DNA of 64,000 bases from Clitoria ternatea. Taxonomy: Eukaryota > Streptophyta > Magnoliopsida > Fabales > Fabaceae. The stretch is from the NCBI GenBank assembly GCA_037962975.1, contig CM075670.1:149486501-149550500 (forward strand), read 5' to 3'. Positions 11,567 to 22,437 of this stretch are shown in pieces (the stretch's first letter is position 1; each line of letters opens with the position of its first letter). The notes beneath the pieces were generated by a model. It ran no database searches, was not told the DNA's origin, and saw only the letters and a list, made by a program, of their open reading frames with translations. The translations under genes and the position numbers were made by a program.

Positions 11567-11571
11567 ATATA
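11567..11571. repeat. Target site duplication ATATA, left
   Basis: ATATA lies directly before the TG of the Tat 5' LTR and again at 24077-24081 directly after the CA of the 3' LTR. Confidence 0.9.
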
Positions 11572-11686
11572 TGATCCGGTCCCAACACCGGTCCCCAAAA
11601 GCATGGTTTTAATACTTTGCCAGATCAACATTTTGAACAGGAGAAGTACGTCTCAAATACCTTATAATTACTTTTATACGGAGTAC

Positions 11687-11795
11687 ATACCGCCAAAGCA
11701 CGTTACTCCGCCATGGCATGTAACTCCGCCAGGGCACGTAACTCCGCCAAGGCACGTTACTCCGCCAAAGCTTATTACTCCGCCAAGGTGGAAAA
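11687..11795. repeat. 18-bp tandem repeat, about six copies, in the Tat 5' LTR
   Basis: The unit is ACTCCGCCAAGGCACGTA-like with a constant CCGCC core. The 18-bp period is a multiple of three, so open frames run through it, but these are not genes. The same array occurs in the 3' LTR at about 23282-23390. Confidence 0.85.
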
Positions 11796-12133
11796 TATTG
11801 AATATCTTATACACATGCACAAAGTATTTCCAATGCATACTACTCCGCCAAGCCATAGGCGGAATATTGAATTTCCTATATTGCGTAGCGAGCCCATACT
11901 TATAACCCCGGCACGAGATTGACTCTGTCTTGAGAGGTTGAAAATGGGAATCACGCTGTCACGCATAAAAGGGAACAATGAATAAAATAATAAGGCATCA
12001 ACGCTTTTCAAGCAAGTGGAAATACCTACTACAGCGATGGTGCTCGTGAACGACACAGGGACCCACTACCTTTCTTGCATTATGCCAGAAAACAAGGAAC
12101 GGGTCCTACCAATAATGGAGCACCAGTAACAGG

Positions 12134-12141
12134 TATATAAA
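12134..12141 (+). promoter_or_regulatory. TATA box of the Tat 5' LTR
   Basis: TATATAAA followed by a pyrimidine-rich stretch at about +30-40, about 340 bp before the LTR end. The identical box is at 23729-23736 in the 3' LTR. The placement divides U3 from R. Confidence 0.6.
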
Positions 12142-12481
12142 CCTCAGCAAAAAGGTAAAGGGGGATCCCCCCTCAATTCTGAACCTTACACTTTTACTTG
12201 CATAATTCTCTCAGATTTGCTTTCTAAGTCTTACAGTATTTCATAATACTGACTTGAGCGTCGGAGAATAATTGCAGGTACCACCACCAATTGTGTCAAG
12301 GCAAAGAAGACAACTTCAGGCGGACTATTATACCGCCATAGTGTGGGCTATACTCCGCCCAGTATACAAGGACACTCCGTATTCGCATCTGTATTACACG
12401 TCCTTGTATCAGACTTACATTCATGTACATTTTGAATTGTTCATCAACCATACTTTTACACCCCCAGTAAAGAACAGTTCA

Positions 12482-12500
12482 TTGGCACGCCCAGTGGGAC
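12482..12500 (+). promoter_or_regulatory. Primer-binding site region of the Tat element
   Basis: TTGGCACGCCCAGTGGGAC begins at the base after the LTR. This is where a tRNA 3' end primes minus-strand synthesis. I do not assign the tRNA. Confidence 0.7.
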
Positions 12501-12646
12501 CTGTAAAATTGGTAATCCCACAATCCTTGAGGAATTCCCATTACATTCTTCATTAATGGAGAGACCAGGACCAGAAGTGCAGAGAGGATTCTCCTCCACG
12601 CAATCCTAGATGTCTCAACTTCGACAACGATGCTCATAAAAAAGTA

Positions 12647-14737
12647 ATGCATGTTGACTCTCCAGATCCGAGAGATGATATGATTCGAATGTTGAGAGAA
12701 GAAATCGCAGAGCTTCGTCGTGAAAAGGCGAACCCCATGCACGAGAAAGCTGGCCCTGCAAGACAGCCACACCATGAATTACACGTACAGGAGGAATTAA
12801 GTACTCCTAATTACTCTCGCATCCCTACTTACATGGAAGAGCAACGAAGCCTCCCGCTGGCAAATGCTCAACATCAAGAAGGAAGGAGAGCAGGTTCAAA
12901 TGCACCCCCCTCGGGATACAAGATGAGTATCCCATTTTCTAAAAGGCTCATGAATGCACATGTACCCAGACATTTACAAACTATGCAGCCCATTTCTATA
13001 GGAAAATACACTGGGGAAACAGATCCTTCTAAGCATTTAGATGCTTACATCTACGAGGCTATGTTCTTAGGAGCAGAAGAGGATGTCATGTGCAGAATGT
13101 TCCCCAGGACCCTTACAGGTGAAGCTCTTAGTTGGTTCAAGAGCTTACCTTCAGGTTCCATTGATTCATGGGAGGACTTGGCCACAGCTTTTGGCAGCCA
13201 CTTCGTGATTTCTAGGGATGCGCTTAGAACCTCTCATACCTTGGCTCAGATCAAGCAAGGTGACAAAGAATCTCTGAAGGATTTCCTTAAGAGATTTTAT
13301 AAAGAGGCAGCCATGGTTCCTGATCTGACAGAAGCAATCCAGTTGCATATCCTCATCGAGGCTATGCAGCCAAAATCACCTTTTGCTCTGTCATTGGCAA
13401 AGGGACCTCCATCCACGATGGAGGAATTTCGCAGGAAGGCGTCCAAGTATGTGGGTATTGAGATGCACCTGGAAGCCACTGCATCTCACAGTAAACCACC
13501 CACTGCAGCTCCACATCATGACAAAGACAAGGAAAAATCATCCAAGAATGACAAGTTCCACCAAAAAGACAAAGTAGGGAACCAACCCTTCAAACAGCAA
13601 GATAGACGTGTGTTTAATTTTGCTCATTATGCACCCCTGAACACGTCATATGAACAAATCTTGCGTGAAATAGGATGGACTACCCTCAACGTTTATGGGA
13701 TCCAACGTCCACCTCCAATCAGGCGCGGTGGAAACCCAAAGAAATATTGTGAGTTCCACGAGTCAGTTGGCCATACCACGGAGGAGTGTAAGCAACTCAA
13801 AAACACTATTGAGGTGCATATTCGTGAAGGCAAACTGAAACACTATTTGTTTAAGGGTAAGTCTCATGATGAGCCAGAAAAGTTTGAAAAACAACATCGT
13901 GATCGTTCTCCGGATCCTGATAATACTCGAGAGCCAAAACGTACGGCGGCAACAGAAAAACAAAAAGGTGTTGTTCTGGAGTCCGTCCAAAGGGAACCAA
14001 GCCCTGAACCCAGATCGCGGGGCAAAAGGCAGGTTGTAGATATGATTGCTGGAGGCTTCGCCGGGGGCGGACCCTCAAACACCGCCAGGAAAAATCATCA
14101 TCGTATGATTTTGTCTGTGCAGGGCAAGAGCAAAGAATATCGCCCATTCAGGAACGGGGTTCAGACTCCGTCTATAACCTTCACAGATGATGATTTTGGC
14201 CCTACTATTCCTGAGGGAGATGATGCAGTAGTGATTATTGCGGTAATCGCTAATATGGATGTAAAACGCATCCTAATTGATCAGGGAAGTTCCTGCGATG
14301 TTATCTTTTATGATTGTTTTAAACGCATGGGGCTAACTGATGCTAATTTGCAGCCTTATACACAGGACCTTACAGCCTTTAATGGCGCCAAACAGCCCAC
14401 TAAAGGCTATTTGGACACAAGGATTACTTTTGATGGTGAACCTGGAGCAAGGACTGTGAAATCCAGGATTCTTGTCATTGATGTTAAATCTCTATACAAT
14501 GGCATCATTGGGCGGCCTACCCTGAATGCCATGGAAGCCATCGTTTCAACCTCCCACTTGTTAATCAAGTTCATTGATAAGGATAATCAAGTCTCATCTG
14601 TAAGGGGTGACCAGGAAATGGCTCGTTATTGTTACAATTTGAGTCTTAACATGGTGAAGCTTGAAACCATGTCTAAGAAAAGAAAATTGAACGAAAGAAG
14701 CAGTGCGGGCGGCATCCGTCAATTTGGTGGATCTTGA
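12647..14737 (+). CDS. Tat gag-protease polyprotein
   Basis: An intact 696-residue frame. Residues about 1-110 are charged and partly helical. The Retrotrans_gag domain spans about 115-270, including GEALSWFKSLPSGSI, and forms the particle shell. A Cys/His cluster C-x2-H-x4-H-x4-C at about residue 368 is the Tat-style replacement for a zinc knuckle. A Lys/Asp/Glu/Arg-rich segment is followed by the aspartic protease around residue 545 (ILIDQGSSCDVIF), where DQG stands in place of the usual DTG/DSG. The start at 12647 is the first ATG of this long frame, 165 bp after the LTR. The frame ends TGA at 14735-14737, and the RT frame overlaps it by 35 bp in +1. Confidence 0.9.
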   Translation: MHVDSPDPRDDMIRMLREEIAELRREKANPMHEKAGPARQPHHELHVQEELSTPNYSRIPTYMEEQRSLPLANAQHQEGRRAGSNAPPSGYKMSIPFSKRLMNAHVPRHLQTMQPISIGKYTGETDPSKHLDAYIYEAMFLGAEEDVMCRMFPRTLTGEALSWFKSLPSGSIDSWEDLATAFGSHFVISRDALRTSHTLAQIKQGDKESLKDFLKRFYKEAAMVPDLTEAIQLHILIEAMQPKSPFALSLAKGPPSTMEEFRRKASKYVGIEMHLEATASHSKPPTAAPHHDKDKEKSSKNDKFHQKDKVGNQPFKQQDRRVFNFAHYAPLNTSYEQILREIGWTTLNVYGIQRPPPIRRGGNPKKYCEFHESVGHTTEECKQLKNTIEVHIREGKLKHYLFKGKSHDEPEKFEKQHRDRSPDPDNTREPKRTAATEKQKGVVLESVQREPSPEPRSRGKRQVVDMIAGGFAGGGPSNTARKNHHRMILSVQGKSKEYRPFRNGVQTPSITFTDDDFGPTIPEGDDAVVIIAVIANMDVKRILIDQGSSCDVIFYDCFKRMGLTDANLQPYTQDLTAFNGAKQPTKGYLDTRITFDGEPGARTVKSRILVIDVKSLYNGIIGRPTLNAMEAIVSTSHLLIKFIDKDNQVSSVRGDQEMARYCYNLSLNMVKLETMSKKRKLNERSSAGGIRQFGGS

Positions 14738-15665
14738 CCCCAGGGCGGAGTCTTCTGTAGACCCACTGAACCCTTTGAAACCAACTCCTGATGGTGGTTC
14801 CAAGTCTATTGTTTTAGGCAGCACCCCGGAACAAATAACAAACATCAATGACAAACTGGAGGCTAACATGGAAGCAAGACTAATTGCACTTCTCCTTGAG
14901 TACAAAAAGATTTTTGCTTGGACCGCTGCAGACATGCCTGGCATGGATCCTAACTTTTGTTGCCACCGCCTGGCGGTGTATCCTGAAACTAGGCCAGTGG
15001 CACAAAAGAAACGACGTATGGGTCCTGCTAAGCAAAAAGCTGCTTGTGAACAAACGGAGGAGCTCCTCAAGGCGGGGTTCATCAGGGAACTCCGTTACTC
15101 CTCCTGGCTGTCCAACGTGGTTATGGTACAGAAAGCCAATGGCAAGTGGCGTATGTGCATAGACTACGTTGACTTGAATAAATGTTGTCCCAAGGATCCA
15201 TACCCTCTCCCCAACATTGACAGATTGGTTGACGATTCTTCAGGATACAAGTATCTATCTTTTATGGATGCTTACTCCGGTTACAACCAAATTCCAATGT
15301 GTGAGGATGATCAAGAGAAGATAGCATTTGTTAATGACAAAGGGGTTTTTTGCTACAACGTCATGCCATTTGGGCTAAAGAACGCCGGGGCAACCTACCA
15401 GCGCATGATCAACAAAGTTTTTGAGGGTATGCACACAAAGCTGGTAGAGGTTTATATTGATGATATTATAGCCAAAACCCCGGAGGGAGGAGACCATGTC
15501 GAAGACCTACGCCTCATTTTTCAACGCCTACAGCAATACAACATGAGACTCAACCCATTAAAATGTACATTTGTTGTACCAGGAGGCAGATTTTTGGGTT
15601 TCATGTTAACACAAAGAGGCATAGAGGCTAATCCTGATAAATGTCGCGTAATCCAAAAGTTGTAG
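14703..15665 (+). pseudogene. Tat reverse transcriptase, ended by an in-frame TAG
   Basis: A 320-residue frame in +1 relative to gag-protease, overlapping it over 14703-14737. RT motifs are complete: KWRMCIDYVDLNK, FMDAYSGYNQI, MPFGLKNAGATYQRM and the catalytic YIDDII (Asp residues 253 and 254). The frame stops at TAG 15663-15665, in the connection before RNase H. The same frame continues open beyond it, so this is a single-codon break. The protease/RT boundary is also where Ogre elements of the same lineage carry an intron. The ATG at 14703 may not be a real start; frameshift or splicing could feed this frame. Confidence 0.88.
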
Positions 15666-17027
15666 AGCCCCAAAACATTGAAAGAGGTACAATCCCTCAA
15701 CGGCAAAATCGCTGCTCTAGCACGATTCATGCCAAAAATGGCTCATCGCTCTCTTCCCTTGTACAAAATGCTGAAGAAGGACAAGAAATTTAGTTGGGGC
15801 CCAGAGCAAGAGGCGGCCTTCCAAAGCTTGAAAAATGTCTTGGCCAGCCCTCCAATCCTGGTAAAACCAAGCCCAGGTGAGCAACTCATTGTTTATTTGT
15901 CTGTTTCAGATGAAGCGCTGGCAGTGGCTCTGGTCAAGGAGACAGTTGAAGGCCAACGACCGGTGTACTTCACTGGTAAAACACTGCATGGTGCAGAATG
16001 CCGTTATCAGAAGATTGAAAAGGCAGCACTTGTAGTTGTTTGGGCCTCACGACGCCTAAGACCATATTTCCATGCCCATCCCATCCTGATTCGCACAGAC
16101 TTGCCACTTTGTACTATACTGTTCAAACTAGACCTGGCTGGAAGGATGATCAAATGGGCCATAGAACTCTCTGAATTCGACATATCCTACGAACCAAGAA
16201 CTGCTATCAAGGCACAGGTCCTAGCAGATTTCGTAGTTGAATTAACAGGCTCTAGCCCAGATGCAGATCATTCACATTGGACAATATACGTTGATGGATC
16301 TTCAAATAACAAAGGATGTGGAGCAGGAATTATTATAGAAAGTGATGACGGGGTACATCTTGAAATTTCGTTGCACTTTACCTTCACTACGTCTAACAAT
16401 CGGGCGGAGTATGAAGCCTGCTTGGCCGGACTCAGAGCAGCACAAGATATTGGGGCCAAAACTGTTACCCTATGCAGTGATTCTCAATTGGTCATCTCAC
16501 AAATTCTTGGTGAGTATCAGGCCAAAGAACCTCTGCTGCAACAATATCTAGACTGCGTCAATGAGTTAAAACAGCGCTTCAATGAAGTTACTTTCAAGCA
16601 TGTACCCCGTGAAGAAAATACACGTGCTGATATCCTCTCCAGGTTAGCCAGCACAAAGAAGGTAGGATGCACAACTACGGTTATACAGAGTACCTTGGCG
16701 GAGCCAAGCATTTCCTTTCCTTCCTCAGTACATATGATTAAAAGCCGCTCCTTTGATGACAGTTCCTGGGTAGCACCAATAGTTCGTTATCTTGTTAATG
16801 GACAATTACCCACAAATGATCTTGAGCGAAAGAAACTAAAGAAAGAAGCACCTTATTATACACTCCTAGACAGACAGTTATACCACCGAGGAATTTCTGT
16901 TCCTTACTTAATTTGTATAAACGAAAATGAGGTGCAAGCTATTTTGGAAGAAGTCCATGAAGGGCAGTGTGGACACCATCCAGGGGCACGGAGTCTAATG
17001 AGAAAAATACTCAGGGCGGGGTATTAG
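15666..17027 (+). pseudogene. Tat RNase H, second (archaeal-type) RNase H, and integrase zinc region
   Basis: Continues the RT frame. RNase H of the RT type occupies about 15730-16230. A second RNase H follows at about 16280-16660 with WTIYVDGSS, NNRAEYEAC, CSDSQLVI and REENTRADILSRLA, giving the Asp, Glu, Asp and Asp positions of the fold. This duplicated RNase H marks the Tat lineage. The integrase N-terminal His pair (GQCGHHPGA) is near 16970. A TAG at 17025-17027 breaks the frame between the His pair and the Cys pair of the zinc site. Confidence 0.88.
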
Positions 17028-18001
17028 TGGCCCACTCTGAAGTATGACTCCGCCTCATATGTTCAAAAATGCGATCAATGTCAACGATTCGCAAATCTTC
17101 ATCACACTCCAGCAGAGGAAATGTCATCATCAATAACGCCTTGGCCTTTCTATCAATGGGGCATGGATATCTTGGGTCCATTCCCAACCGCGCCCGGCGG
17201 TATCAAATACTTAATAGTTGGTGTTGATTACTTCACCAAATGGATTGAGGCAGAAGCAGTGGTGCACATAACGTCAACCAGGACTCGAAGATTCGTATAT
17301 GAAAATATCATTGCACGTTTCGGAGTCCCTGGACGCATAGTCACTGATAATGGCACCCAGTTCACAGATCGCAAGTTCACTGAACTCCTAGAAAATCTCA
17401 GCATTACGCAGATTTTCTCTTCTGTGGAACACCCTCAAACCAATGGACAAGCTGAAGTTGCCAACAGAGAAATCTTGAAAGGCCTTAAGAAACGCCTTGG
17501 TGAGGCAAAAGGAGATTGGGCAAATCAGTTATGCCACGTTTTATGGGCATACAGAACAACCCCTCACTCCACCACAAATGAATCTCCATATCGGCTGACA
17601 TACGGAGTTGAGGCTGTCATCCCCATTGAATTGGCAGCCCCTTCAGCTCGAGTCCTCCATTTCAACGAAGAAGCCAATCAACAGAACCTCGCACATGAAC
17701 TCGAGGTTTTGGCGGAGTTGAGAGAGGAAGCCTTCGTGAGGGACCAAGCTGTCAAAGCAAAGGCGCCAAACGGTATAACACACGTATTTTTGAACGTCGT
17801 TTCAAAGAAGGAGATTTGGTCCTGAGAAGGGCCAATATTGGCAACAAATTTGCACACCAAGGCAAATTGGCACCAACCTGGGAAGGTCCATACCGATTCA
17901 TCGAAGCTTTGGGCAAAGGAACATACCGCCTAGAAAACTTAGATGGCACTCCGATCAGGAATAAATGGAACATTTTAAATTTACGCATATATTACAGCTA
18001 G
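17028..18001 (+). pseudogene. Tat integrase core and C-terminus, frameshifted
   Basis: The Cys pair (KCDQCQRF) is near 17070. Catalytic core motifs are WGMDILGPFP (first Asp), TDNGTQF (second Asp) near 17343, and NGQAEVANREI (Glu) near 17443, intact and open to about 17762. Near 17763-17766 a one-base indel moves the frame. The C-terminal part (GDLVLRRAN to LRIYYS, end TAG at 17999-18001) continues in the next frame, while the original frame ends at 17825. No chromodomain is visible, as expected for the Tat lineage. Confidence 0.88.
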
Positions 18002-18291
18002 TTAGGTAATATGGTATGATCTTTTCCTCCTAACTCAAGGTTCTTCCTAGATATACTCTCCTTGAGAAGGTTTCGAAGAGACATACCCCAACTCAGCCCT
18101 TTATGTAGTTCCATTATTAATGAAATGCCTTCATACATTCAATCTTCACTCTAACTTTGAATTGATTATCCATGGCAGAACTTGTTCCCATGCAGATAAG
18201 ACAACGGCTCCAAAAATTGAAGCATAGATGCATAACTCTTTTCCATAAAGATCAACCAAAATGCAACACAGCTTCACAAACGGAGTCAACA

Positions 18292-18690
18292 AAAAACTCC
18301 TTGGGGGGATAGGATTGGTGTCACAGCTATATGCTGCACCATACCGACCCTAAGGTACAAAAAACTCCTTGGGGGGAAAGGATTGGTGTCACAGCTATAT
18401 GCTGCACCATACCGACCCTAAGGTACAAAAAACTCCTTGGGGGGAAAGGATTGGTGTCACAGCTATATGCTGCACCATACCGACCCCAAGGTCCTGCAGG
18501 CCGCCTGTGGAAGGAATCGGTGTCACAGCTATATGCTGCACCATTTCGACCCCAAGGTACTGCAGGCTTCTTGTGGAAAGAATTGGTGTCACAGCTATAT
18601 GCTACACCATACTAGCTACAAGGTCCAGCCAAATTCCTGCAAAAAGGATTGGTGTCACAGCTATATGCTGCACCATACCAACCCTGGATT
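18292..18690. repeat. 66-68-bp tandem repeat, about six copies
   Basis: The constant core is GGTGTCACAGCTATATGCTG. Core starts at about 18317, 18385, 18453, 18519, 18585 and 18651 give periods of 68, 68, 66, 66 and 66. The first three copies are nearly identical (CCTTGGGGGGAAAGGATT flank); the others diverge outside the core. Confidence 0.9.
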
Positions 18691-18856
18691 CAACAATTTT
18701 CACGTGATCAGGAGATACACTCCAGTCCAAATTCAAAAGGATGAACACTCCATCCAAAACTTGGCTCCGCCTAACTACCAATATTTTACGGAGTACATAA
18801 TTAATAAACTCAAGCACTATCAACAAGTTCAAGTAAGTTCAACACTTGTAAAAATT

Positions 18857-19570
18857 GTGCTTCATTGAAATTCCTAAGAGGCTACTCCGCCTACTTACAG
18901 AATTATACTTCATTGAAATTCCTAAGAGGCTACTCTGCCTCCTTACGGAATTATACTTTATTGAAGTTCCTAAGAGGCTACTCCGCCTCCTTACGAAATT
19001 ATACTTTATTGAAATTCCTAAGAGGCTATTCCGCCTCCTTACGGAATTATACTTTATTGAAATTCCTAAGAGGCTACTCCGCCTCCTTACGAAATTATAC
19101 TTCATTGAAATTCCTAAGAGGCTATTCCGCCTCCTTACAGAATTCACTTCAATAAAATTCCTAAGAGGCTACTACGCCTCATTATTGAATTTACTTCATT
19201 GAAATTCTTAAGAGGCTACTCCGCCTCCTTACAGAATTCACTTCAATGAAATTCCTAAGAGGCTACTACGCCTCATTACAGAATTTACTTCATTGAAATT
19301 CTTAAGAGGCTACTCCGCCTCCTTACAGAATTCACTTCAATGAAATTCCTAAGAGGCTACTACACCTCATTACAGAATTTACTTCATTGAAATTCTTAAG
19401 AGGCTACTCCGCCTCCTTACAGAGTTCACTTCATTGAAATTCCTAAGAGGCTACTACGCCTCATTACAGAATTTACTTCATTGAAATTCCTTAGAGGCTA
19501 TCCCGCCTCATTACTGAATTTTACTTCACCAAATTCCTAAAGGGGTTATTCCGCCTCATTATACTTAGTC
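18857..19570. repeat. 46-48-bp tandem repeat, about 15 copies
   Basis: The core is CCTAAGAGGCTACTCCGCC, with starts at 18873, 18921, 18969, 19017, 19065 and 19113 (48-bp period), then about 47-bp spacing. The 48-bp units are a multiple of three and free of stops in two frames on plus and one on minus, which creates spurious ORFs of about 100 residues. The right half has an altered unit (ACTACGCCTCATTA alternating with ACTCCGCCTCCTTA), so it grew partly as a two-unit repeat. Confidence 0.92.
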
Positions 19571-19825
19571 ATATTTCATTAAGTCCTCAAATGATTACGC
19601 TGTCTTCTTAATATCATTTTACAAGGCATAAATCCGACGGACTCAGACAGTGTTTATATGAACAAGTATAGACTTACAGAAAATATATTTTATTGAATAT
19701 TATCAAAAGTTGATAAAGATCCAGAGCCTATCCTGGAACAAGGCAATATCATTAAAATTCAAAGAAAAACAAAACTTGCAAACGGACTCCGGAGCTAGTC
19801 TTCAAGGCTCGGATGGCACCCCCTC

Positions 19826-22437
19826 TTATTGGGCGGAGCTGGGCTGACTTTCACCAGGCTTGGATAAACTTTGCAAGGGGGGCAGGTCCGCCAGGACATA
19901 CTCTACATTGGGCGCAGGAACATGACCCCCCTGAACAGGCACCATCAGTTCACCATTGATGAATTCATAGTAAGGATGAATGCCTGCAGTGTTGAGAGCA
20001 ACGCCTGGGTTGCGATGACGGAGTTGGCGAACAGCCATGCTGAAAGCATCATCAATTGCCGCCTCAGCTGTATCCAAGGCAGATTGTAACTCCTTATCAA
20101 GCCTCTTACTGGTAGCATCTGAAGTGGCTTTTTCAACTTGTAGCTCTTGAACCTGTTTTTCAAGGTTACTGTATGCAATGGCTGTTTGGTCCAACTCCGC
20201 CGCCCAGGCGTCTTCAGCAACGGTCTTATTTATTTCAAAGGAAACCAACCTCTGCTGAAGTTCGCTCACACCTTCGCCCAGTTCTTTGTTCTGTTGATTC
20301 AGATCTAAAATTTGTTGTTTCAGCAGAACATTATCAGCCTTCACCTGGGATAGTCCGCCCACCTCTTCGCCCAGTTTTACATTCTGCTCCTTCAAGCCAG
20401 AAACTTGCTTTTCCAGCAAGACTTTATCAGCTCTCACTCGAGCCAGCTCCTCCTCAAGCTTCTTTATATCAGAGTCGGCGGTGTCAAGGTGTTTATCTTT
20501 GGCCTTGATCACCTCCGACAGCTGTTCGTTGTCGTGCTCCAAGCTGCGTATCTTTTCCACAGATTCATGAAATGATTCTTGAAACATGGCGGCCTATGCA
20601 GCAACTTTAGTAATGCGTGGCACAGAGGCAAGGAAACCATCAATTTCTGCGAGGTGCCACCTTGCAGCTGCAGCAGCGTCTGGAATCTCTTCGAAGTCGA
20701 TGTCGGGGCGGAGGATGAAGTCCGGATCACGCCTCTCCGACTGGCGGGATCCCATATTTGTAAAATACAAAAAGGGATTCAGTCGAGACCCCGCCAGAGG
20801 CAAAGAGACGGATCGCCTGGATGACTCCCCTGGAACATCAATAAGGAAAACTGGTGTCCCTCGAGTAGCCAAGTCCAGGGCGGGACTCTCAGCTGGGTGG
20901 ATTGGAGAAGCTTGAATTCCCTCTGCCTCTTCCCCCACGATACCTTCTTCAAGGGCGCCTTCCACACCGCCCACATCAGCAGCAATACCCATAACAGGTA
21001 TCTCCTGAATCTCTTCCACATTAATAGCAGCATCAGCTGATGCTCCTTCCCCTATCTTCTCAGCAGCATCAGCTGATGCTCCTTCCCCTATCTTCTTCTT
21101 GCCCTTGTTCTTCCTCTTTAGCAAGGGTTGGGGATCCATTTCCTCTTCCTCTACCTCAACAGCTTCTGGTTCTTGGCGTTTTTTAGAACGCCTTTCAACA
21201 TCAACTGTTGAGGACCCCGCACCACCCTCCAAAGTCACTATATTAGTGGATGCAGGGAAAGGAAGAGTCTTTGTCAGAGCAGCAGCCAAATTCCTCCTAG
21301 GCTGCACGTTGTTCTCTGTGTCAATTTCCTTGCGACTCATGCGAATCTGCTTGATGCGATCCATCCCAGGGAATTCGGCAATCTCTCCTGCAAAATAACA
21401 TATATGAATACGGTTAGAAGATGCAGGAAAAAATAGAAGTAATATTCAATTAACATGGGAATTGATAATGATAAAATATTACTTAAGTATCCCTGAGCAT
21501 CCCGCCCAAGCAGCCTTCGACACAGAATCAGCTTATGGACGGAGTTATACTCCTTCAACGTCCGGAGTACTTCCACAGAAGCAGCTGATAAAGCACTCTC
21601 CTCAACTTCATACGCTTGTTTAGTCAGGAGGAAGTGCTCTTGCATCCATGCTACTGGGAATTTATCAATTCCCTCCTTATTCCGCCAGAAGACGGGCTTG
21701 TTCTTCCTAACGGAAACCTTCACAAAGCTCATCCTAAAGTGAAGTCCGCCTTCCTTGGCGGAGTCAGCAAACGCCTTGAAATTTAAAATCTTCGGCTCCG
21801 CCCGAAGGGTTACAAAGCCCATGCCGCCAGTTTTCACATTCACTCTCCTCATGATGCGGCAGAAGGCAAAGAACAACGCCACAGTGGGCGTAAACTCTAA
21901 ATGTTCAGCCAGTACCTCGAAGCTGCGAACTATCCCCCAACCATTAGGGTGCAGCTGAGAAGGGGCGCAATCCAGGAATCTAAGTACGCCCATCTGGAAT
22001 CTATTCAGTGGAAAGCGCACCCCCAACTGGGTAAATAAAATATCATACATATATATGGTACGCTCATTTTGAGGACGATGGCATATACGTTCGAACGTCT
22101 TGGGCGAACGAATGATGAACCTCTTTTCATACCGTTCATCCTTCCAAATTGGCACAGACAACTCCATCACCCCTCCACTCGTTGTTGCATGACGAGAGGA
22201 AGCATCTTTAACATCTTCCTCAACCCAACAATAGGGGTCAGTCTCAAGCGTCTTGTTCCAGTCCAATCCATGCAACACAACATTCTGACATTCTGCCATC
22301 GTTATCACTTGTGTGTGGGAAATACCTCTTGATACAAACGAATGTATAGCATTACTAAAATACTCCACGCTGCTGTAAAACGTCGAATCCCTCCCAGTAT
22401 AGAAAGCCTCATCTTCACTCTCAATATCCGAAAACAT
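19826..22437 (-). CDS. Antisense gene of the Tat element, Transposase_28 ('putative gypsy type transposon') family, with intron and one premature stop
   Basis: Exon 1 is 22437-21483 and exon 2 is 21387-19826, with a 95-bp GT-AG intron between them (donor at 21482, acceptor AG at 21389-21388). The frame continues exactly across the junction, and the total is 2517 bp (839 codons). The N-terminal half holds a domain with LGVRFPLNRFQMGVLRFLDC and APSQLHPNGWGIVRSFEVL, which I recognise as the Transposase_28-type domain of plant gypsy elements. The middle is acidic and low-complexity with a KRKNKGKKK basic patch, possibly nuclear targeting. The last 250 residues form a long coiled coil (heptad-rich, LEKQVSGLKEQNVKL). 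A TAG at 20596-20594 (codon 583) separates the coiled coil. Antisense extra ORFs are known in Tat elements; their function is not established. Confidence 0.85.
21388..21482 (-). other. 95-bp intron of the antisense gene
   Basis: Read on the minus strand it begins GTAATATTTT and ends TATTTTGCAG, and is A/T-rich as plant introns are. Splicing keeps the frame (split Arg codon). Unspliced reading ends soon after in a hydrophobic tail, a typical retained-intron product. Confidence 0.85.

Larger units (their letters stand above)
8464..11571 (+). other. Left arm of the long solo LTR, no genes
   Basis: About 3.1 kb without coding potential. A pyrimidine-rich stretch with TTC runs (about 8815-9040) corresponds in position to the expanded (GAA)n tract of the minus-strand relative. 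T/G-rich, ATG-rich DNA follows. The TAATCGATTA cluster lies at 10771-11095. Confidence 0.75.
11572..12481 (+). repeat. 5' LTR of the Tat element
   Basis: It starts TGATCCGGTCCC and ends AAGAACAGTTCA. It contains an 18-bp tandem array (11687-11795) and a TATA-like box TATATAAA at 12134-12141, which would start transcription near 12165-12175. Several ACTCCGCC/GGCGGA words are also present. Confidence 0.95.
18002..19825 (+). other. Non-coding, repeat-rich region of the Tat element
   Basis: The space between integrase and the antisense gene, 1.8 kb, is filled mostly by two tandem arrays (18292-18690 and 18857-19570). No independent coding signal is seen. Long open frames through the arrays are artefacts of the repeats. 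Confidence 0.8.

Noticed and set aside
11510..11922. ORFs with HVTPP repeats in the Tat LTR
   Set aside because: They are produced by the 18-bp repeat in the LTR, occur in both LTRs and cross the insertion boundary at 11572.
18331..19202. Several ORFs of 94-143 residues on both strands
   Set aside because: They arise because the tandem units (48 and about 66 bp) are multiples of three or nearly so. There is no start context, domain or conservation beyond the repeat.
20173..21398. Plus-strand ORFs of 67-111 residues within the antisense gene
   Set aside because: They are shadows of the well-supported minus-strand frame.
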